This document shows positions 35,518-44,571 of a stretch of DNA of 64,000 nucleotides, one piece after another; within the stretch, counting starts at the first letter, position 1; every line of letters begins with the position of its first letter. The stretch covers positions 558,001-622,000 of the forward strand of contig JABXIG010000003.1 of NCBI GenBank assembly GCA_013373205.1. The letters are read 5' to 3'. The notes below the pieces were generated by a model that worked only from the letters and a program-made list of their open reading frames with translations, did no database searches and was not told the origin of the DNA. Both the position numbers and the translations under genes were made by a program. This stretch comes from Methylocystaceae bacterium (GTDB lineage Bacteria > Pseudomonadota > Alphaproteobacteria > Rhodospirillales > Terasakiellaceae).

Positions 35518-37496
35518 TGTTACCTGCTGATGATCGTTTACGGGCCAGAATGCCACAGGCCAGAACTGTCCATAAAGGGTTGGATGGTCTTACCCATGGT
35601 ATGCAAGGTCGTTGGCGGGGGCGACGTGGCAAGACGGGAGTGTTATTGCGACAAGCCCAACAGATCGCAGAACGTTCCGGTGAGATGGTTGATTGGTCGG
35701 AAGGCCAACTTCAAACGGTTTACGAACAGGCGCGCCGTGATTTTCAATATGCCCAAGGGGCTGAAAAATATGTCCCTGAATTGCTGGCCTGTATATGTGA
35801 GCTGGCCTTTCGCAGTTTGGGCCTGCGCCCTTATGCAGTGCAGGTGATGGGGGCCTTGGTCCTGCATCAAGGTGCTGTGGCGGAAATGGCGACAGGCGAA
35901 GGTAAAAGTCTTACCACCGGGATTGGGGCGACGTTAATGGCGTGCCTTGGCAAACCTGTGCATGTGTTGTCCTCCAATGATTATCTGGCGCAACGTGATG
36001 AAGAAGAAATGGCTCCTTTGTTTAAAAGGGCTGGCATGACATCCGCTTCCTTAGGGGGGGAAACGCCGCCCAATGAGCGTAAAGAAGCTTATCAAGGCGA
36101 TATTGTCTATACAACGGGTAAGGAATTGTTAGGGGATTTTCTGCGTGATCGCCTTGTTCTTGGTCCGAAAGTAAGCGATATCACCCGTGCGCTGGAATTT
36201 TTGTTGGTGGGACAGAAGGATGATGGATTGACCATGCGCGGTCTTCATTCTGTGCTTGTGGATGAAGCCGATAGTGTTTTAATCGACGAAGCTGTTACAC
36301 CGTTGATTTTGTCTGCACCGCGTGAAAATATATCATTGGAAGAAGCGACCATGCTTGCGCGTGATTTATCCGCTGACCTTGTTAAAGGTGAACACTATAA
36401 GGTGGACTTGCGCGATCGCCAAATTGTCTGGACAAAAGCAGGTTCTCAATGTCTTGAAGGTTTATCAGAAAAATTACCCTTAATGTGGCAGGGGCAAGAA
36501 CGCTGCCAGGAAATTATCTCTCTGGCCGTGCAGGCGCGTGAATTATTTTTGCGCGATGAACATTATGTTGTCCAGAATGATGAGATCGTTCTGTTGGACA
36601 GTTTAACAGGCCGATTAACGCCGAACCGTAATTTGGGCGTAGGGTTGCAGCAAGCCGTTGAAGCCAAAGAAGGTTTAGAGATCAAACCACCAAGTGAGAC
36701 ATTGGCGCGGTTTAGTTATCAGAAATTTTTCAGGTTGATCCCCCATCTCGCCGGGATGAGTGGCACAGTCAGTGAGGCTGCACAGGAGCTTTGGAAAATC
36801 TATTATTTGCCAATTGTAAAAGTGCCGACCCATCGGCCAATCATCCGAAAAAATTTGCCATGGCGAATTTTTGAAAATGAAGAAGATAAAATCAATGCCT
36901 TGGTTGAGGATGCTTGCGCTGTTCAGCAGACAGGACAATCGGTGTTGATCGGAACAAGAACCGTCGATCAAAGCGAAAAGCTGGCGGAAAAAATTTTAAA
37001 CCAAGGATATCACTGCGCTGTATTGAATGCGGTTCGTCATGAAGAAGAAGCTGCGATCATTGCCAAGGCAGGTCAGCTTGGTTCTTTAACGATTGCAACG
37101 AATATGGCAGGTCGCGGAACGGACATTAAACTTGCCCCACAGGTCAAAGATAAGGGCGGTTTGTGTGTGCTATCGCTTGAGCCACAAGACAGTGCGCGCA
37201 TTGATCGACAATTGTTTGGCCGTTCCGGTCGTCAAGGTGACCCCGGTTCCGTGCGTGTTTACAGCTCATTTGATGATGCGTTGATTAAACGTTTTTCATC
37301 TGTTTTATCACGCTGGTATGTGCGCGTGATTTATCGGGTGATGCCCCGAAGTTATGAAAAATGGATTGCTCAATTGCAAAAAAAGGCTGAAGGCCATGCT
37401 ATGCGCCAACGTCTGGCGATCTTAAAAAGTGATGATTGGTATGAAAATTACCTCTCGTTTCCCGGCGCCCATCGAACCCAGAAAAAAAGGAAGTAA
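35517..37496 (+). CDS. SecA-like translocation ATPase lacking most of the C-terminal domains
   Basis: 659 residues, against about 900 for housekeeping SecA. Seen: Walker A TGEGKSL (126-132), NDYLAQRDEEEMAPLF (154-169), the DEAD-type box VDEADSVLIDEA (248-259), a preprotein cross-linking domain (about 268-400), ATNMAGRGTDIKL (527-539) and GRSGRQGD with the arginine finger (568-575). So both nucleotide-binding domains and the cross-linking domain are intact. After residue 600 only about 60 residues remain, so most of the helical scaffold/wing and the zinc-binding tail are missing. It is the only recognisable ATPase motor in the export locus. It is translationally coupled to the M50 fusion, which suggests the two work together on the giant protein. 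Confidence 0.85.
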   Translation: MLPADDRLRARMPQARTVHKGLDGLTHGMQGRWRGRRGKTGVLLRQAQQIAERSGEMVDWSEGQLQTVYEQARRDFQYAQGAEKYVPELLACICELAFRSLGLRPYAVQVMGALVLHQGAVAEMATGEGKSLTTGIGATLMACLGKPVHVLSSNDYLAQRDEEEMAPLFKRAGMTSASLGGETPPNERKEAYQGDIVYTTGKELLGDFLRDRLVLGPKVSDITRALEFLLVGQKDDGLTMRGLHSVLVDEADSVLIDEAVTPLILSAPRENISLEEATMLARDLSADLVKGEHYKVDLRDRQIVWTKAGSQCLEGLSEKLPLMWQGQERCQEIISLAVQARELFLRDEHYVVQNDEIVLLDSLTGRLTPNRNLGVGLQQAVEAKEGLEIKPPSETLARFSYQKFFRLIPHLAGMSGTVSEAAQELWKIYYLPIVKVPTHRPIIRKNLPWRIFENEEDKINALVEDACAVQQTGQSVLIGTRTVDQSEKLAEKILNQGYHCAVLNAVRHEEEAAIIAKAGQLGSLTIATNMAGRGTDIKLAPQVKDKGGLCVLSLEPQDSARIDRQLFGRSGRQGDPGSVRVYSSFDDALIKRFSSVLSRWYVRVIYRVMPRSYEKWIAQLQKKAEGHAMRQRLAILKSDDWYENYLSFPGAHRTQKKRK

Positions 37497-37499
37497 GTT

Positions 37500-37904
37500 T
37501 TGCGTTATTTATTCTCCCTCTATGTTTTCATTCTTGCATTTACGCTGGCTTTTTCAGTCCCACAGGTGCAGGCACAGGAAGAAGTCGGTAAATCTGTCGC
37601 GACCGAAGTGGTAGTCAATCCGAATAAATGGACAGTTGGCCGCTTACGCAATGTTGGGGACAGAACAAAGATTGAAATGGGCGTTGCCTCTGATGGGGAT
37701 GTTGTTTTCCTGCTGTTAAAGGAGGAAGAGTTCAAGAAATTTCCTAAGGTTAAAGCACCAACGGCTTTGATAACTGTTCATCAAAGATTGAGCTTATCGA
37801 CGATTATCAAAGAAGCAGGGAATTATTATTTATTGTTCTGGAATAAAGGACAGCAAGACCCGGTACGTGTCAAATTTTTCGCACATGTGAAGCCGGTGGA
37901 GTGA
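37500..37904 (+). CDS. Small secreted protein of the export locus
   Basis: 134 residues with a clear signal peptide (hydrophobic to about 22, then VQAQEE). The mature part has alternating strands with GDVVFLLLKEEEFKKF and GNYYLLFWNKG, a pattern reminiscent of small beta-sandwich modules (PPC/GOLD-like); this resemblance is weak. It begins with TTG three bases after the SecA-like stop. AGGAAG lies in the right position upstream and no in-frame ATG exists until well inside, so TTG is accepted. Probably a periplasmic accessory protein of the same operon; function unknown. Confidence 0.7.
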   Translation: MRYLFSLYVFILAFTLAFSVPQVQAQEEVGKSVATEVVVNPNKWTVGRLRNVGDRTKIEMGVASDGDVVFLLLKEEEFKKFPKVKAPTALITVHQRLSLSTIIKEAGNYYLLFWNKGQQDPVRVKFFAHVKPVE

Positions 37905-37909
37905 ACACA

Positions 37910-40024
37910 ATGAAAAAGTTCTGGTTTATAATTGTGATGGTCACGATTGCGCTATTTGGGATGAATGCTTTTGCTGCTTCAAATGTGCAACTCACAGAAA
38001 AAGAGCGTCAGTTCATAAGTGAGTTAGGCACCATCCGAGTGAGCAATGAAATGGATTGGCCGCCTTATAATTATAATGAGCGCAATCAGCCTAAAGGTTT
38101 TTCTATCGATTATTTTAAATTGGTGGCCGAGAAGCTCGGGATTACTTACGAATTTGTGTCCGGTCCAAGTTGGAATGATTTCCTCATGATGACGAAACGT
38201 AATGAACTGGATGTCGTTCTTAATATTATTAGCACACCTGAGCGTCGTAAATATCTTGCGTTTACAAAGCCTTATACCGTTGCGATTTCTGGCCTTGTTG
38301 TCACAGAAAGAATGCGTCATTTGACCTCTTTGCGTGAAATGGACGGCATGACGGTTGCGGTGCCACAAGGGTTTTATACGGCAGAACTGTTGCGTGCGAT
38401 CTATCCGAATATAAAACGGTTTGAGACCAAGGATACCTTGGGGGCATTAGAGGCCGTGAAATTTGGTCAGGCCGATGCGATGGTATCTGAAATACCGGTC
38501 GCAAATTTTTTAATGGAAAAACACACTTTGTCAGGCCTTTCCGTGTCCGGGAAAATCAAAGACCCGGCATTTGCAAGTATATTCAGTATGGCCACACGTC
38601 TGGATAAGACGATGTTACGCGATGTTTTGGAAAAAGGTATTAATGCGGTTACAGATGAAGAAATTTTTGCAATTCGCAGTAAATGGCTGGAGCGCACAAA
38701 TGATAAAACCGAACCAAATATTCTGACTTTATCGGAACGCGAAGTTGCCTATTTAAAAAAGCATGATGATATTACCATGTGTGTTGATCCTGACTGGCTG
38801 CCTTTTGAAGCGGTTCGTGATGGGGAACATGTCGGGATTTCAGGGGATTATGTGCGAACGTTTGCACAAAAACTGGATAAACCTTTTCGACTGATTAAAA
38901 CAGAAAGCTGGTCTCAGTCCCTTGAATTTGCCCAAGAGAGAAAATGTGACATTCTGCCGATGTTGAGTGCAACGCCAGAACGAATTAAATATCTGAATTT
39001 TACCAAGCCTTACTTTAACAATGCGAACGTTATTGTGACGCGGCATCAAACAGCCTATGTGCCTGAACTCAGCCAATTGGATGCAGAGGTCGGTGTCGTT
39101 GAAGGATATGCATTAAATGATACCATTCGGGCCTTTTACCCCAATATCCAGATCAGAAATGTGAAGAACCTGCATGCCGGGATGAAATTAGTCGCCGAAG
39201 GCAAGCTGTTTGCGATGGCGGGATCTCTTGCGGCTGTCGGCTACCAAATTCAGGATTACTTTATCGGGCAGTTGAAAGTCGCAGGTCGGTTTGATGAACC
39301 ATTGGAACTGGGGCTTGGTGTCCGTAATGACGATATGGTGCTTTTAAGCATATTGAATAAGGCCATTGATAGCATTAGTGACGATGAACATCGCAGGTTA
39401 GTCAACAGCTGGATGGTGGTCACCTACAAAGAAGGGTTAGACCTGAAGCTCTTAATCGAAATCCTGATTGGGTTTTCCTTTATCGCCTTCTTTCTGCTTT
39501 ATCGCCAACGCGGTTTAAAAAAACATAATGAAGAACTGGCACGCATTTCATCAATGGACAAGTTGACCAATTTGAAAAACCGAATGGCTCTTGATGACAT
39601 TCTGATCACACAGTTTAATCAGTTTGATCGATATAAACGTCCGTTTAGTGTCATTATTCTGGATGTTGACCATTTCAAATCCATTAATGATACCTATGGT
39701 CATCTTGTCGGGGATGAAGTGCTTGTCGCCGTGGCAAAAATTATTACTTCCGTAAGTCGTTCAACTGATACGACCGGACGGTGGGGCGGGGAGGAGTTCT
39801 TAATTCTTTGCCCTGAAACGGATCAGGAAGGAACGCGCACCGTCGCAGAACATTTCCGTGAAGCGATTGAAGGCTGTGTGTTTGATCAGGATATTCGTGT
39901 GACAGCCAGCTTTGGTGTTGCGGAAGCTCGTTTAGGTGAAAGTGCGCAAGATCTGATGAAACGGGCAGATGCTGCCCTTTATAAAGCCAAACACAATGGC
40001 CGAAATCAGGTTTGCATTGGATAA
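37910..40024 (+). CDS. Diguanylate cyclase with two periplasmic solute-binding domains
   Basis: About 704 residues. A signal-peptide-like/TM N-terminus is followed by two tandem SBP_bac_3 (amino-acid-binding-like) domains (about 40-260 and 280-503), a transmembrane helix (about 508-528) and a C-terminal GGDEF domain. The active site GGEEF is at 626-630, with a canonical inhibitory RxxD site (RSTD, 617-620) five residues before it, so it should make c-di-GMP under product inhibition. The ATG at 37910 is chosen for the GGAG 8 bases upstream; a GTG at 37901 is less likely. It starts 5 bases after the small secreted protein and probably closes the operon. Confidence 0.88.
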   Translation: MKKFWFIIVMVTIALFGMNAFAASNVQLTEKERQFISELGTIRVSNEMDWPPYNYNERNQPKGFSIDYFKLVAEKLGITYEFVSGPSWNDFLMMTKRNELDVVLNIISTPERRKYLAFTKPYTVAISGLVVTERMRHLTSLREMDGMTVAVPQGFYTAELLRAIYPNIKRFETKDTLGALEAVKFGQADAMVSEIPVANFLMEKHTLSGLSVSGKIKDPAFASIFSMATRLDKTMLRDVLEKGINAVTDEEIFAIRSKWLERTNDKTEPNILTLSEREVAYLKKHDDITMCVDPDWLPFEAVRDGEHVGISGDYVRTFAQKLDKPFRLIKTESWSQSLEFAQERKCDILPMLSATPERIKYLNFTKPYFNNANVIVTRHQTAYVPELSQLDAEVGVVEGYALNDTIRAFYPNIQIRNVKNLHAGMKLVAEGKLFAMAGSLAAVGYQIQDYFIGQLKVAGRFDEPLELGLGVRNDDMVLLSILNKAIDSISDDEHRRLVNSWMVVTYKEGLDLKLLIEILIGFSFIAFFLLYRQRGLKKHNEELARISSMDKLTNLKNRMALDDILITQFNQFDRYKRPFSVIILDVDHFKSINDTYGHLVGDEVLVAVAKIITSVSRSTDTTGRWGGEEFLILCPETDQEGTRTVAEHFREAIEGCVFDQDIRVTASFGVAEARLGESAQDLMKRADAALYKAKHNGRNQVCIG

Positions 40025-40078
40025 AGAAACTGGCAAAACGTCAAAAAAAGCATTTGACAAGTTTTACCCAGTTTCTTT
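40023..40078. other. Perfect 11-bp inverted repeat after the cyclase gene
   Basis: AAAGAAACTGG (40023-40033) and CCAGTTTCTTT (40068-40078) are exact complements. They enclose a second imperfect pairing (AAAACGTC/GACAAGTTTT). No U-tract follows on the plus strand. It overlaps the cyclase stop and contains a TTGACA (40054-40059) without a convincing -10 partner. It may be a transcript-end structure or an operator ahead of the glycine riboswitch. Confidence 0.45.
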
Positions 40079-40139
40079 ACCGTTACGCCACCATCAAGGG
40101 AGTGGATTCCTTGGCTGGGACTTATATATATTTCTCATG

Positions 40140-40330
40140 AAATTCCTGTGGGAGAGACAGCATTTATAGCTGCCGCCGAAGGAGCAACCGCCCCGGAAAC
40201 TCTCAGGCAAATGTACTACAGGAAGATGAGACTCTGGAGAGAGAGTGGGCCAGACCCGTTCCGCCGAAGGTTAAATCCGAACTTGCTCGTGCAAAATCGG
40301 ACACTATCTCAGGCATCAAAGACAGAGGGG
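40140..40330 (+). ncRNA. Tandem glycine riboswitch
   Basis: Two consecutive glycine aptamers. The first (about 40144-40222) has GGGAGAG, GCCGCCGAAGGAGCAA and ACTCTCAGGCAAA and is closed by CCTGT/ACAGG. The second (about 40230-40328) has GGAGAGAG, CCGCCGAAGG and ATCTCAGGCA and is closed by CTCTG/CAGAG. It precedes gcvP, the glycine-cleavage P-protein, and is expected to raise expression when glycine is abundant. Confidence 0.94.
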
Positions 40331-40356
40331 GCATTTATCAACGCATCCGGTAACGG

Positions 40357-40476
40357 ATTTGCTTGGGAGGTGCCTTTTTGAATTCTGCATATAATATAAA
40401 TCATCAGACAGTGCGCGATTTTATATCACGCGACATGTATGATGCCCCTGTTCATGCAGTTGTCCTCCAAGCAAAT
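40357..40476 (+). promoter_or_regulatory. Long-range stem that could sequester a Shine-Dalgarno (riboswitch expression platform)
   Basis: ATTTGCTTGGGAGG (40357-40370) is complementary to CCTCCAAGCAAAT (40464-40476) apart from one bulged G. The 5' arm contains the GGAGG that serves the leader ORF starting at 40378. Pairing would hide this ribosome site; glycine binding by the adjacent aptamers could free it. Confidence 0.55.
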
Positions 40477-40554
40477 ACCTCACAGCTTGCCCTTTTATTG
40501 AATGAGCAGCCTCGAAAGCTTATCTCACTGAAACCCCTTGAAAAGGATCTATAG
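40378..40554 (+). CDS. Possible 58-codon leader ORF between the glycine riboswitch and gcvP
   Basis: It opens with TTG seven bases after GGAGG and ends in TAG immediately before the gcvP ATG, with no gap. The protein (start MNSAYNINHQ, end LKPLEKDL) is not one I recognise. Its ribosome site lies in the arm of the long-range stem, so translation of this ORF could couple glycine sensing to gcvP translation. It may be only a regulatory leader and not a functional protein. Confidence 0.4.
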   Translation: MNSAYNINHQTVRDFISRDMYDAPVHAVVLQANTSQLALLLNEQPRKLISLKPLEKDL

Positions 40555-43413
40555 ATGACCTTTAAACCCACAACTTACCAGCCATACGATTTTGCCAACC
40601 GTCGCCATATCGGTCCATCCCCTGCTGAGATGAAAGATATGCTTGCGGTGGTCGGCGCGGATAGTCTTGAAGGCCTCATTGACGAAACCGTGCCGGCAGA
40701 TATTCGCCAGACAGAACCGTTGGAATGGGGGGCTGCTTTGTCAGAACGTGACACGCTGCATCACCTTCGTAAAATTGCCGATAAAAACAAGGTCCTGACA
40801 TCACTGATCGGTCAAGGCTATTATGGTACCATGACCCCGCCTGTGATCTTGCGTAATATCCTTGAAAACCCGGCCTGGTACACAGCCTATACACCATACC
40901 AGCCCGAAATCAGCCAAGGCCGTTTGGAAGCCTTGTTGAACTTCCAGACCATGGTGTGTGATTTGACTGCGCTGGATATCGCCAACGCGTCTTTACTAGA
41001 TGAAAGTACAGCCGCTGCCGAAGCCATGACCATGGCGAAACGTGCATCCAAATCAAAAGCAGTGAAATTCTTTGTCGACGAAAACTGCCACCCGCAAAAT
41101 ATCGCCGTGATGAAAACGCGGGCTGAACCCATCGGGATTGAGGTTGTGGTCGGTAACCCGGATACCGATTTGGTGGCAGAAGATGTCTTTGGCGCTGTCT
41201 TCCAATATCCTGGCACTTATGGTCATGTGCGTGATTTCACAAGCCTGATCGATCAACTGCATGAAAACAAAGCTTTGGCAATTATGATTGCAGACCCGAT
41301 GGCTTTGGCTTTGTTGAAAGCACCGGGTGAAATGGGTGCTGACATTGCGGTTGGTTCCACACAGCGCTTTGGTGTGCCCATGGGCTTTGGCGGCCCGCAC
41401 GCTGCTTACATGGCGACACGCGATGCCTATAAGCGCAGTATGCCGGGTCGTATCATCGGCGTTTCTATCGATAGCCGGGGTAATAAAGCCTATCGCCTGT
41501 CCCTACAAACACGCGAACAGCATATCCGTCGTGAAAAAGCCACTTCAAACGTCTGTACGGCCCAAGCCCTCTTGGCGATTATGGCGTCCATGTATGCGGT
41601 CTTTCATGGCCCAGATGGGATCAAGGCGATTGCACAGATCATTCACCAGCATACTGTTCGTTTGGCCGCTGGCCTTGAAAAGCTGGGCTTTAAGATCGAA
41701 CCGGATGTGTTCTTTGACACGATCACCGTTGAGGTCGGATCCATGCAAGGCGTGATCATGAACGCCGCTGTTGCCAACGGCCTGAACCTGCGTAAAGTCG
41801 GCGATGACCGTATCGGGATTAGTCTGGATGAACAAACTTGTTCAGAAACGATTGAGGCAATCTGGACGTCCTTTGGCGGGAACCATATGGAAGACGATGA
41901 AACCGTTTCCATGAATTACCGTTTACCGCAAGATGTGGCGCGTACATCTGAATATCTGACCCATCCGATTTTCCATAAAAACCGTGCGGAACAGGAAATC
42001 ACCCGTTACATCCGCAAACTGGCAGACCGTGATTTGGCGTTGGATCGTGCCATGATCCCGCTGGGGTCCTGTACCATGAAACTGAATGCGACTGTGGAAA
42101 TGATCCCGGTGACTTGGCCTGAATTTGGCGATATTCACCCGTTCGCCCCGCGCGATCAGGTCGACGGGTATTATGAAATGATTGAAGATCTGTCGGATAA
42201 ACTCTGCCAGATCACAGGCTATGATGCGATTTCCATGCAGCCGAACTCTGGTGCGCAAGGCGAATATGCTGGCTTGATTACGATCCGTAATTATCATAAT
42301 TCGCGTGGCGATAATCACCGTAATGTTTGCCTGATCCCCACATCTGCGCATGGCACCAACCCGGCCACAGCACAAATGGTCGGTTATAAGGTTGTTGTGG
42401 TGAAATCTGCTGAAAATGGTGACATTGATGTTTCTGACTTTAAAGAAAAGGCAGAAAAGCACGCGGAAAATCTGGCAGCTTGCATGATTACCTATCCGTC
42501 CACCCACGGTGTGTTTGAAGAAACTGTGCGTGAAGTGTGTGAAATTACACACAAGCATGGCGGTCAGGTTTATATCGATGGTGCGAATATGAATGCCATG
42601 GTCGGTCTGGCACAGCCGGGTAAAATCGGTGGGGACGTTTCGCACCTGAACCTGCATAAAACATTTTGCATTCCGCATGGCGGGGGCGGGCCCGGCATGG
42701 GTCCGATTGGGGTTCGTTCACACTTGGAACCATATCTGCCGGGGCATCCTGAATTGAACCATGCAATCGGTCCTGTGTCTGCAGCACCGTTTGGTTCACC
42801 TTCTATCCTGCCGATTTCATGGTCATATTGTCTGGCAATGGGCGGTGCAGGTCTGACGCAGGCGACCAAGGTTGCAATCTTGAACGCCAATTACATCGCA
42901 AAACGTCTGGAAGGTGCTTATAAAGTGCTCTACACCTCCAAGACAGGTCGTGTGGCCCATGAATGCATCATTGATACCCGTCCGTTGAAAGACAGCGCCG
43001 GGGTAACCGTTGATGATGTGGCAAAACGTTTGATCGATTGCGGTTTCCACGCCCCGACCATGAGCTGGCCAGTCGCAGGCACCCTGATGGTTGAACCAAC
43101 AGAAAGTGAAACCAAGTTCGAACTGGATCGTTTCTGTGATGCGATGCTGGCGATTTATCAGGAAGCAAAGGATATTGAAGAAGGCCGCATTGATGCGGAA
43201 AATAATCCTTTGAAAAACGCACCACACACGGTGGAAGATCTGGTTGGTGAATGGGATCGCCCCTACAGCCGCGAACAGGCTTGTTACCCACCGGGGGCAT
43301 TCCGTGTTGATAAATACTGGGCACCTGTGAACCGTGTTGACAATTCCTATGGTGACAGAAACCTTGTATGTTCCTGCCCACCGTTGGAAGATTATGTCGA
43401 CGCGGCAGAATAA
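40555..43413 (+). CDS. gcvP: Glycine dehydrogenase (aminomethyl-transferring), P-protein of glycine cleavage
   Basis: A 952-residue single-chain P-protein, close to the usual length of about 957. It decarboxylates glycine and passes the aminomethyl group to lipoylated GcvH. Seen: the N-terminal [11 protein letters not shown], the glycine-rich loop [11 protein letters not shown], and the PLP lysine K702 in HLNLHKTF. gcvT and gcvH are not in this window, so the gene stands apart from them. It is controlled by the tandem glycine riboswitch upstream; AAGGA precedes the ATG. Confidence 0.97.
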   Translation: MTFKPTTYQPYDFANRRHIGPSPAEMKDMLAVVGADSLEGLIDETVPADIRQTEPLEWGAALSERDTLHHLRKIADKNKVLTSLIGQGYYGTMTPPVILRNILENPAWYTAYTPYQPEISQGRLEALLNFQTMVCDLTALDIANASLLDESTAAAEAMTMAKRASKSKAVKFFVDENCHPQNIAVMKTRAEPIGIEVVVGNPDTDLVAEDVFGAVFQYPGTYGHVRDFTSLIDQLHENKALAIMIADPMALALLKAPGEMGADIAVGSTQRFGVPMGFGGPHAAYMATRDAYKRSMPGRIIGVSIDSRGNKAYRLSLQTREQHIRREKATSNVCTAQALLAIMASMYAVFHGPDGIKAIAQIIHQHTVRLAAGLEKLGFKIEPDVFFDTITVEVGSMQGVIMNAAVANGLNLRKVGDDRIGISLDEQTCSETIEAIWTSFGGNHMEDDETVSMNYRLPQDVARTSEYLTHPIFHKNRAEQEITRYIRKLADRDLALDRAMIPLGSCTMKLNATVEMIPVTWPEFGDIHPFAPRDQVDGYYEMIEDLSDKLCQITGYDAISMQPNSGAQGEYAGLITIRNYHNSRGDNHRNVCLIPTSAHGTNPATAQMVGYKVVVVKSAENGDIDVSDFKEKAEKHAENLAACMITYPSTHGVFEETVREVCEITHKHGGQVYIDGANMNAMVGLAQPGKIGGDVSHLNLHKTFCIPHGGGGPGMGPIGVRSHLEPYLPGHPELNHAIGPVSAAPFGSPSILPISWSYCLAMGGAGLTQATKVAILNANYIAKRLEGAYKVLYTSKTGRVAHECIIDTRPLKDSAGVTVDDVAKRLIDCGFHAPTMSWPVAGTLMVEPTESETKFELDRFCDAMLAIYQEAKDIEEGRIDAENNPLKNAPHTVEDLVGEWDRPYSREQACYPPGAFRVDKYWAPVNRVDNSYGDRNLVCSCPPLEDYVDAAE

Positions 43414-43428
43414 AGCCAATGTGCCTTT

Positions 43429-43475
43429 ATTCATTTGTCTTTGAGTTGACAAACGAATAGGGGGCGCGCCATAAG
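43429..43475 (+). promoter_or_regulatory. Hairpin and candidate promoter between gcvP and epd
   Basis: ATTCATTTGTC (43429-43439) pairs with GACAAACGAAT (43448-43458) with one G-U, just after the gcvP stop. TTGACA at 43446-43451 is followed after 18 bases by CATAAG (43470-43475), a plausible sigma-70 promoter for epd. A second small stem, CAACTG/CAGTTG, lies at 43478-43496. Confidence 0.4.
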
Positions 43476-43505
43476 AACAACTGACGTGAACAGTTGATTT
43501 CGATG

Positions 43506-43536
43506 ACCCGCTGCCTCATGTGCAGCGGGTTATTTG
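43506..43536 (+). terminator. Rho-independent terminator upstream of epd
   Basis: ACCCGCTGC pairs perfectly with GCAGCGGGT (43522-43530) across a 7-base loop and is followed by a T-rich TATTTGTTT. It ends gcvP transcription. Because it lies downstream of the best promoter candidate, it could also attenuate epd. Confidence 0.75.
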
Positions 43537-43557
43537 TTTAAGGGAAGTGTAAGTGAA

Positions 43558-44568
43558 ATGATTAAAGTCGCCATCAATGGGTACGGCCGTATCGGCCAGT
43601 CTGTTCTGCGCGCCCTTTATGAAACATCTGTGGGACAGAAGTTCAAGGTTGTGGCAATCAATAGTCTCGCGGACATTGAAACCTTAACCTACATGACCCG
43701 CTTTGATACGACACACGGACGCTTTCCCGTTCCTGTGGACCATGACGGCGAGAATCTTTTGATCCAGAATGATGTGATCCGCATCAGTTCGGTTGAAACA
43801 CCAGAAAACCTGAATTGGAAAGATCTGGATATTGATTTGCTGTTGGAATGCAGTGGGGCCTTTGGGGATCGCGACACAGCCGGGCGCTATCTGCAAGCGG
43901 GCGTGAAAAAGGTTCTGTTTTCCCATCCGGGGGAACCGGATATGGATGCAACCATTGTTTATGGGGTGAATGAAGATACCTTAACACCGGATCAAACAAT
44001 TGTGTCGGCGGCATCCTGCACCACCAACTGCGTCACACCGATTTTGCATATTCTACAAAAGAACTGGGGCATTGAAAATGGGTTGATGACGACGATCCAT
44101 TCAGCCATGAACGATCAGCCCATGGTCGATAGTCCGAATGCAAAAAACCTTCGCCTCAGCCGCAGTGGTCAGCAATCCATCATTCCGGTGGAAACCTCAT
44201 TGGCCAAGGGGATTGAACGGTTATTACCAGACTTGGCAGGAAAGTTTGATTGTTTGCATGTGCGTGTGCCGACCTTGAATGTGTCTGCACTGGATCTGTC
44301 GATTAATCTGAAAACCGATACAACCGTTGAACAGGTGAATGAGGTGATCTATCAGGAAAGTCGCGGTGGGTTTTCCCATATTCTCGGCTATAGCGAAGAG
44401 CCACATGCCTCCATCGATTTTAACCACGATGCCCATTCCTGCGTTGTCGATGGCACGCAAACCAAGGTGAATTCGGGACGAAGTATCAAGCTTCTGTGCT
44501 GGTTTGATAATGAATGGGGCTTTGCAAATCGGATGTTGGATGTGGCTTTACACTGGTCGAACCTTTAA
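43558..44568 (+). CDS. epd: Erythrose-4-phosphate dehydrogenase (GAPDH family)
   Basis: 336 residues from the ATG at 43558, which has AGGGAAG upstream; an earlier in-frame start at 43534 would lie in the terminator tail. The Rossmann start VAINGYGRIGQS and catalytic C154 in SCTTNC are intact. The strings TTIHSAMNDQ, SIDFNHDAHSCVVDGTQT and WFDNEWGFANRML are closer to Epd than to glycolytic GAPDH. Epd oxidises erythrose 4-phosphate to 4-phosphoerythronate, the first step of the DXP-dependent pyridoxal-phosphate pathway; gcvP next door needs PLP. A secondary GAPDH activity cannot be excluded. Confidence 0.82.
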   Translation: MIKVAINGYGRIGQSVLRALYETSVGQKFKVVAINSLADIETLTYMTRFDTTHGRFPVPVDHDGENLLIQNDVIRISSVETPENLNWKDLDIDLLLECSGAFGDRDTAGRYLQAGVKKVLFSHPGEPDMDATIVYGVNEDTLTPDQTIVSAASCTTNCVTPILHILQKNWGIENGLMTTIHSAMNDQPMVDSPNAKNLRLSRSGQQSIIPVETSLAKGIERLLPDLAGKFDCLHVRVPTLNVSALDLSINLKTDTTVEQVNEVIYQESRGGFSHILGYSEEPHASIDFNHDAHSCVVDGTQTKVNSGRSIKLLCWFDNEWGFANRMLDVALHWSNL

Positions 44569-44571
44569 AGC

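Noticed and set aside
7720-40024. Standard ABC-driven type I secretion locus
   Set aside because: Adaptor and TolC-like genes and RTX repeats are present, but no protein with an ABC signature or exporter fold is encoded in this segment.
39969-40381. Open frames over the end of the cyclase gene and the glycine riboswitch
   Set aside because: They overlap a real gene end and the structured aptamers and lack ribosome sites.
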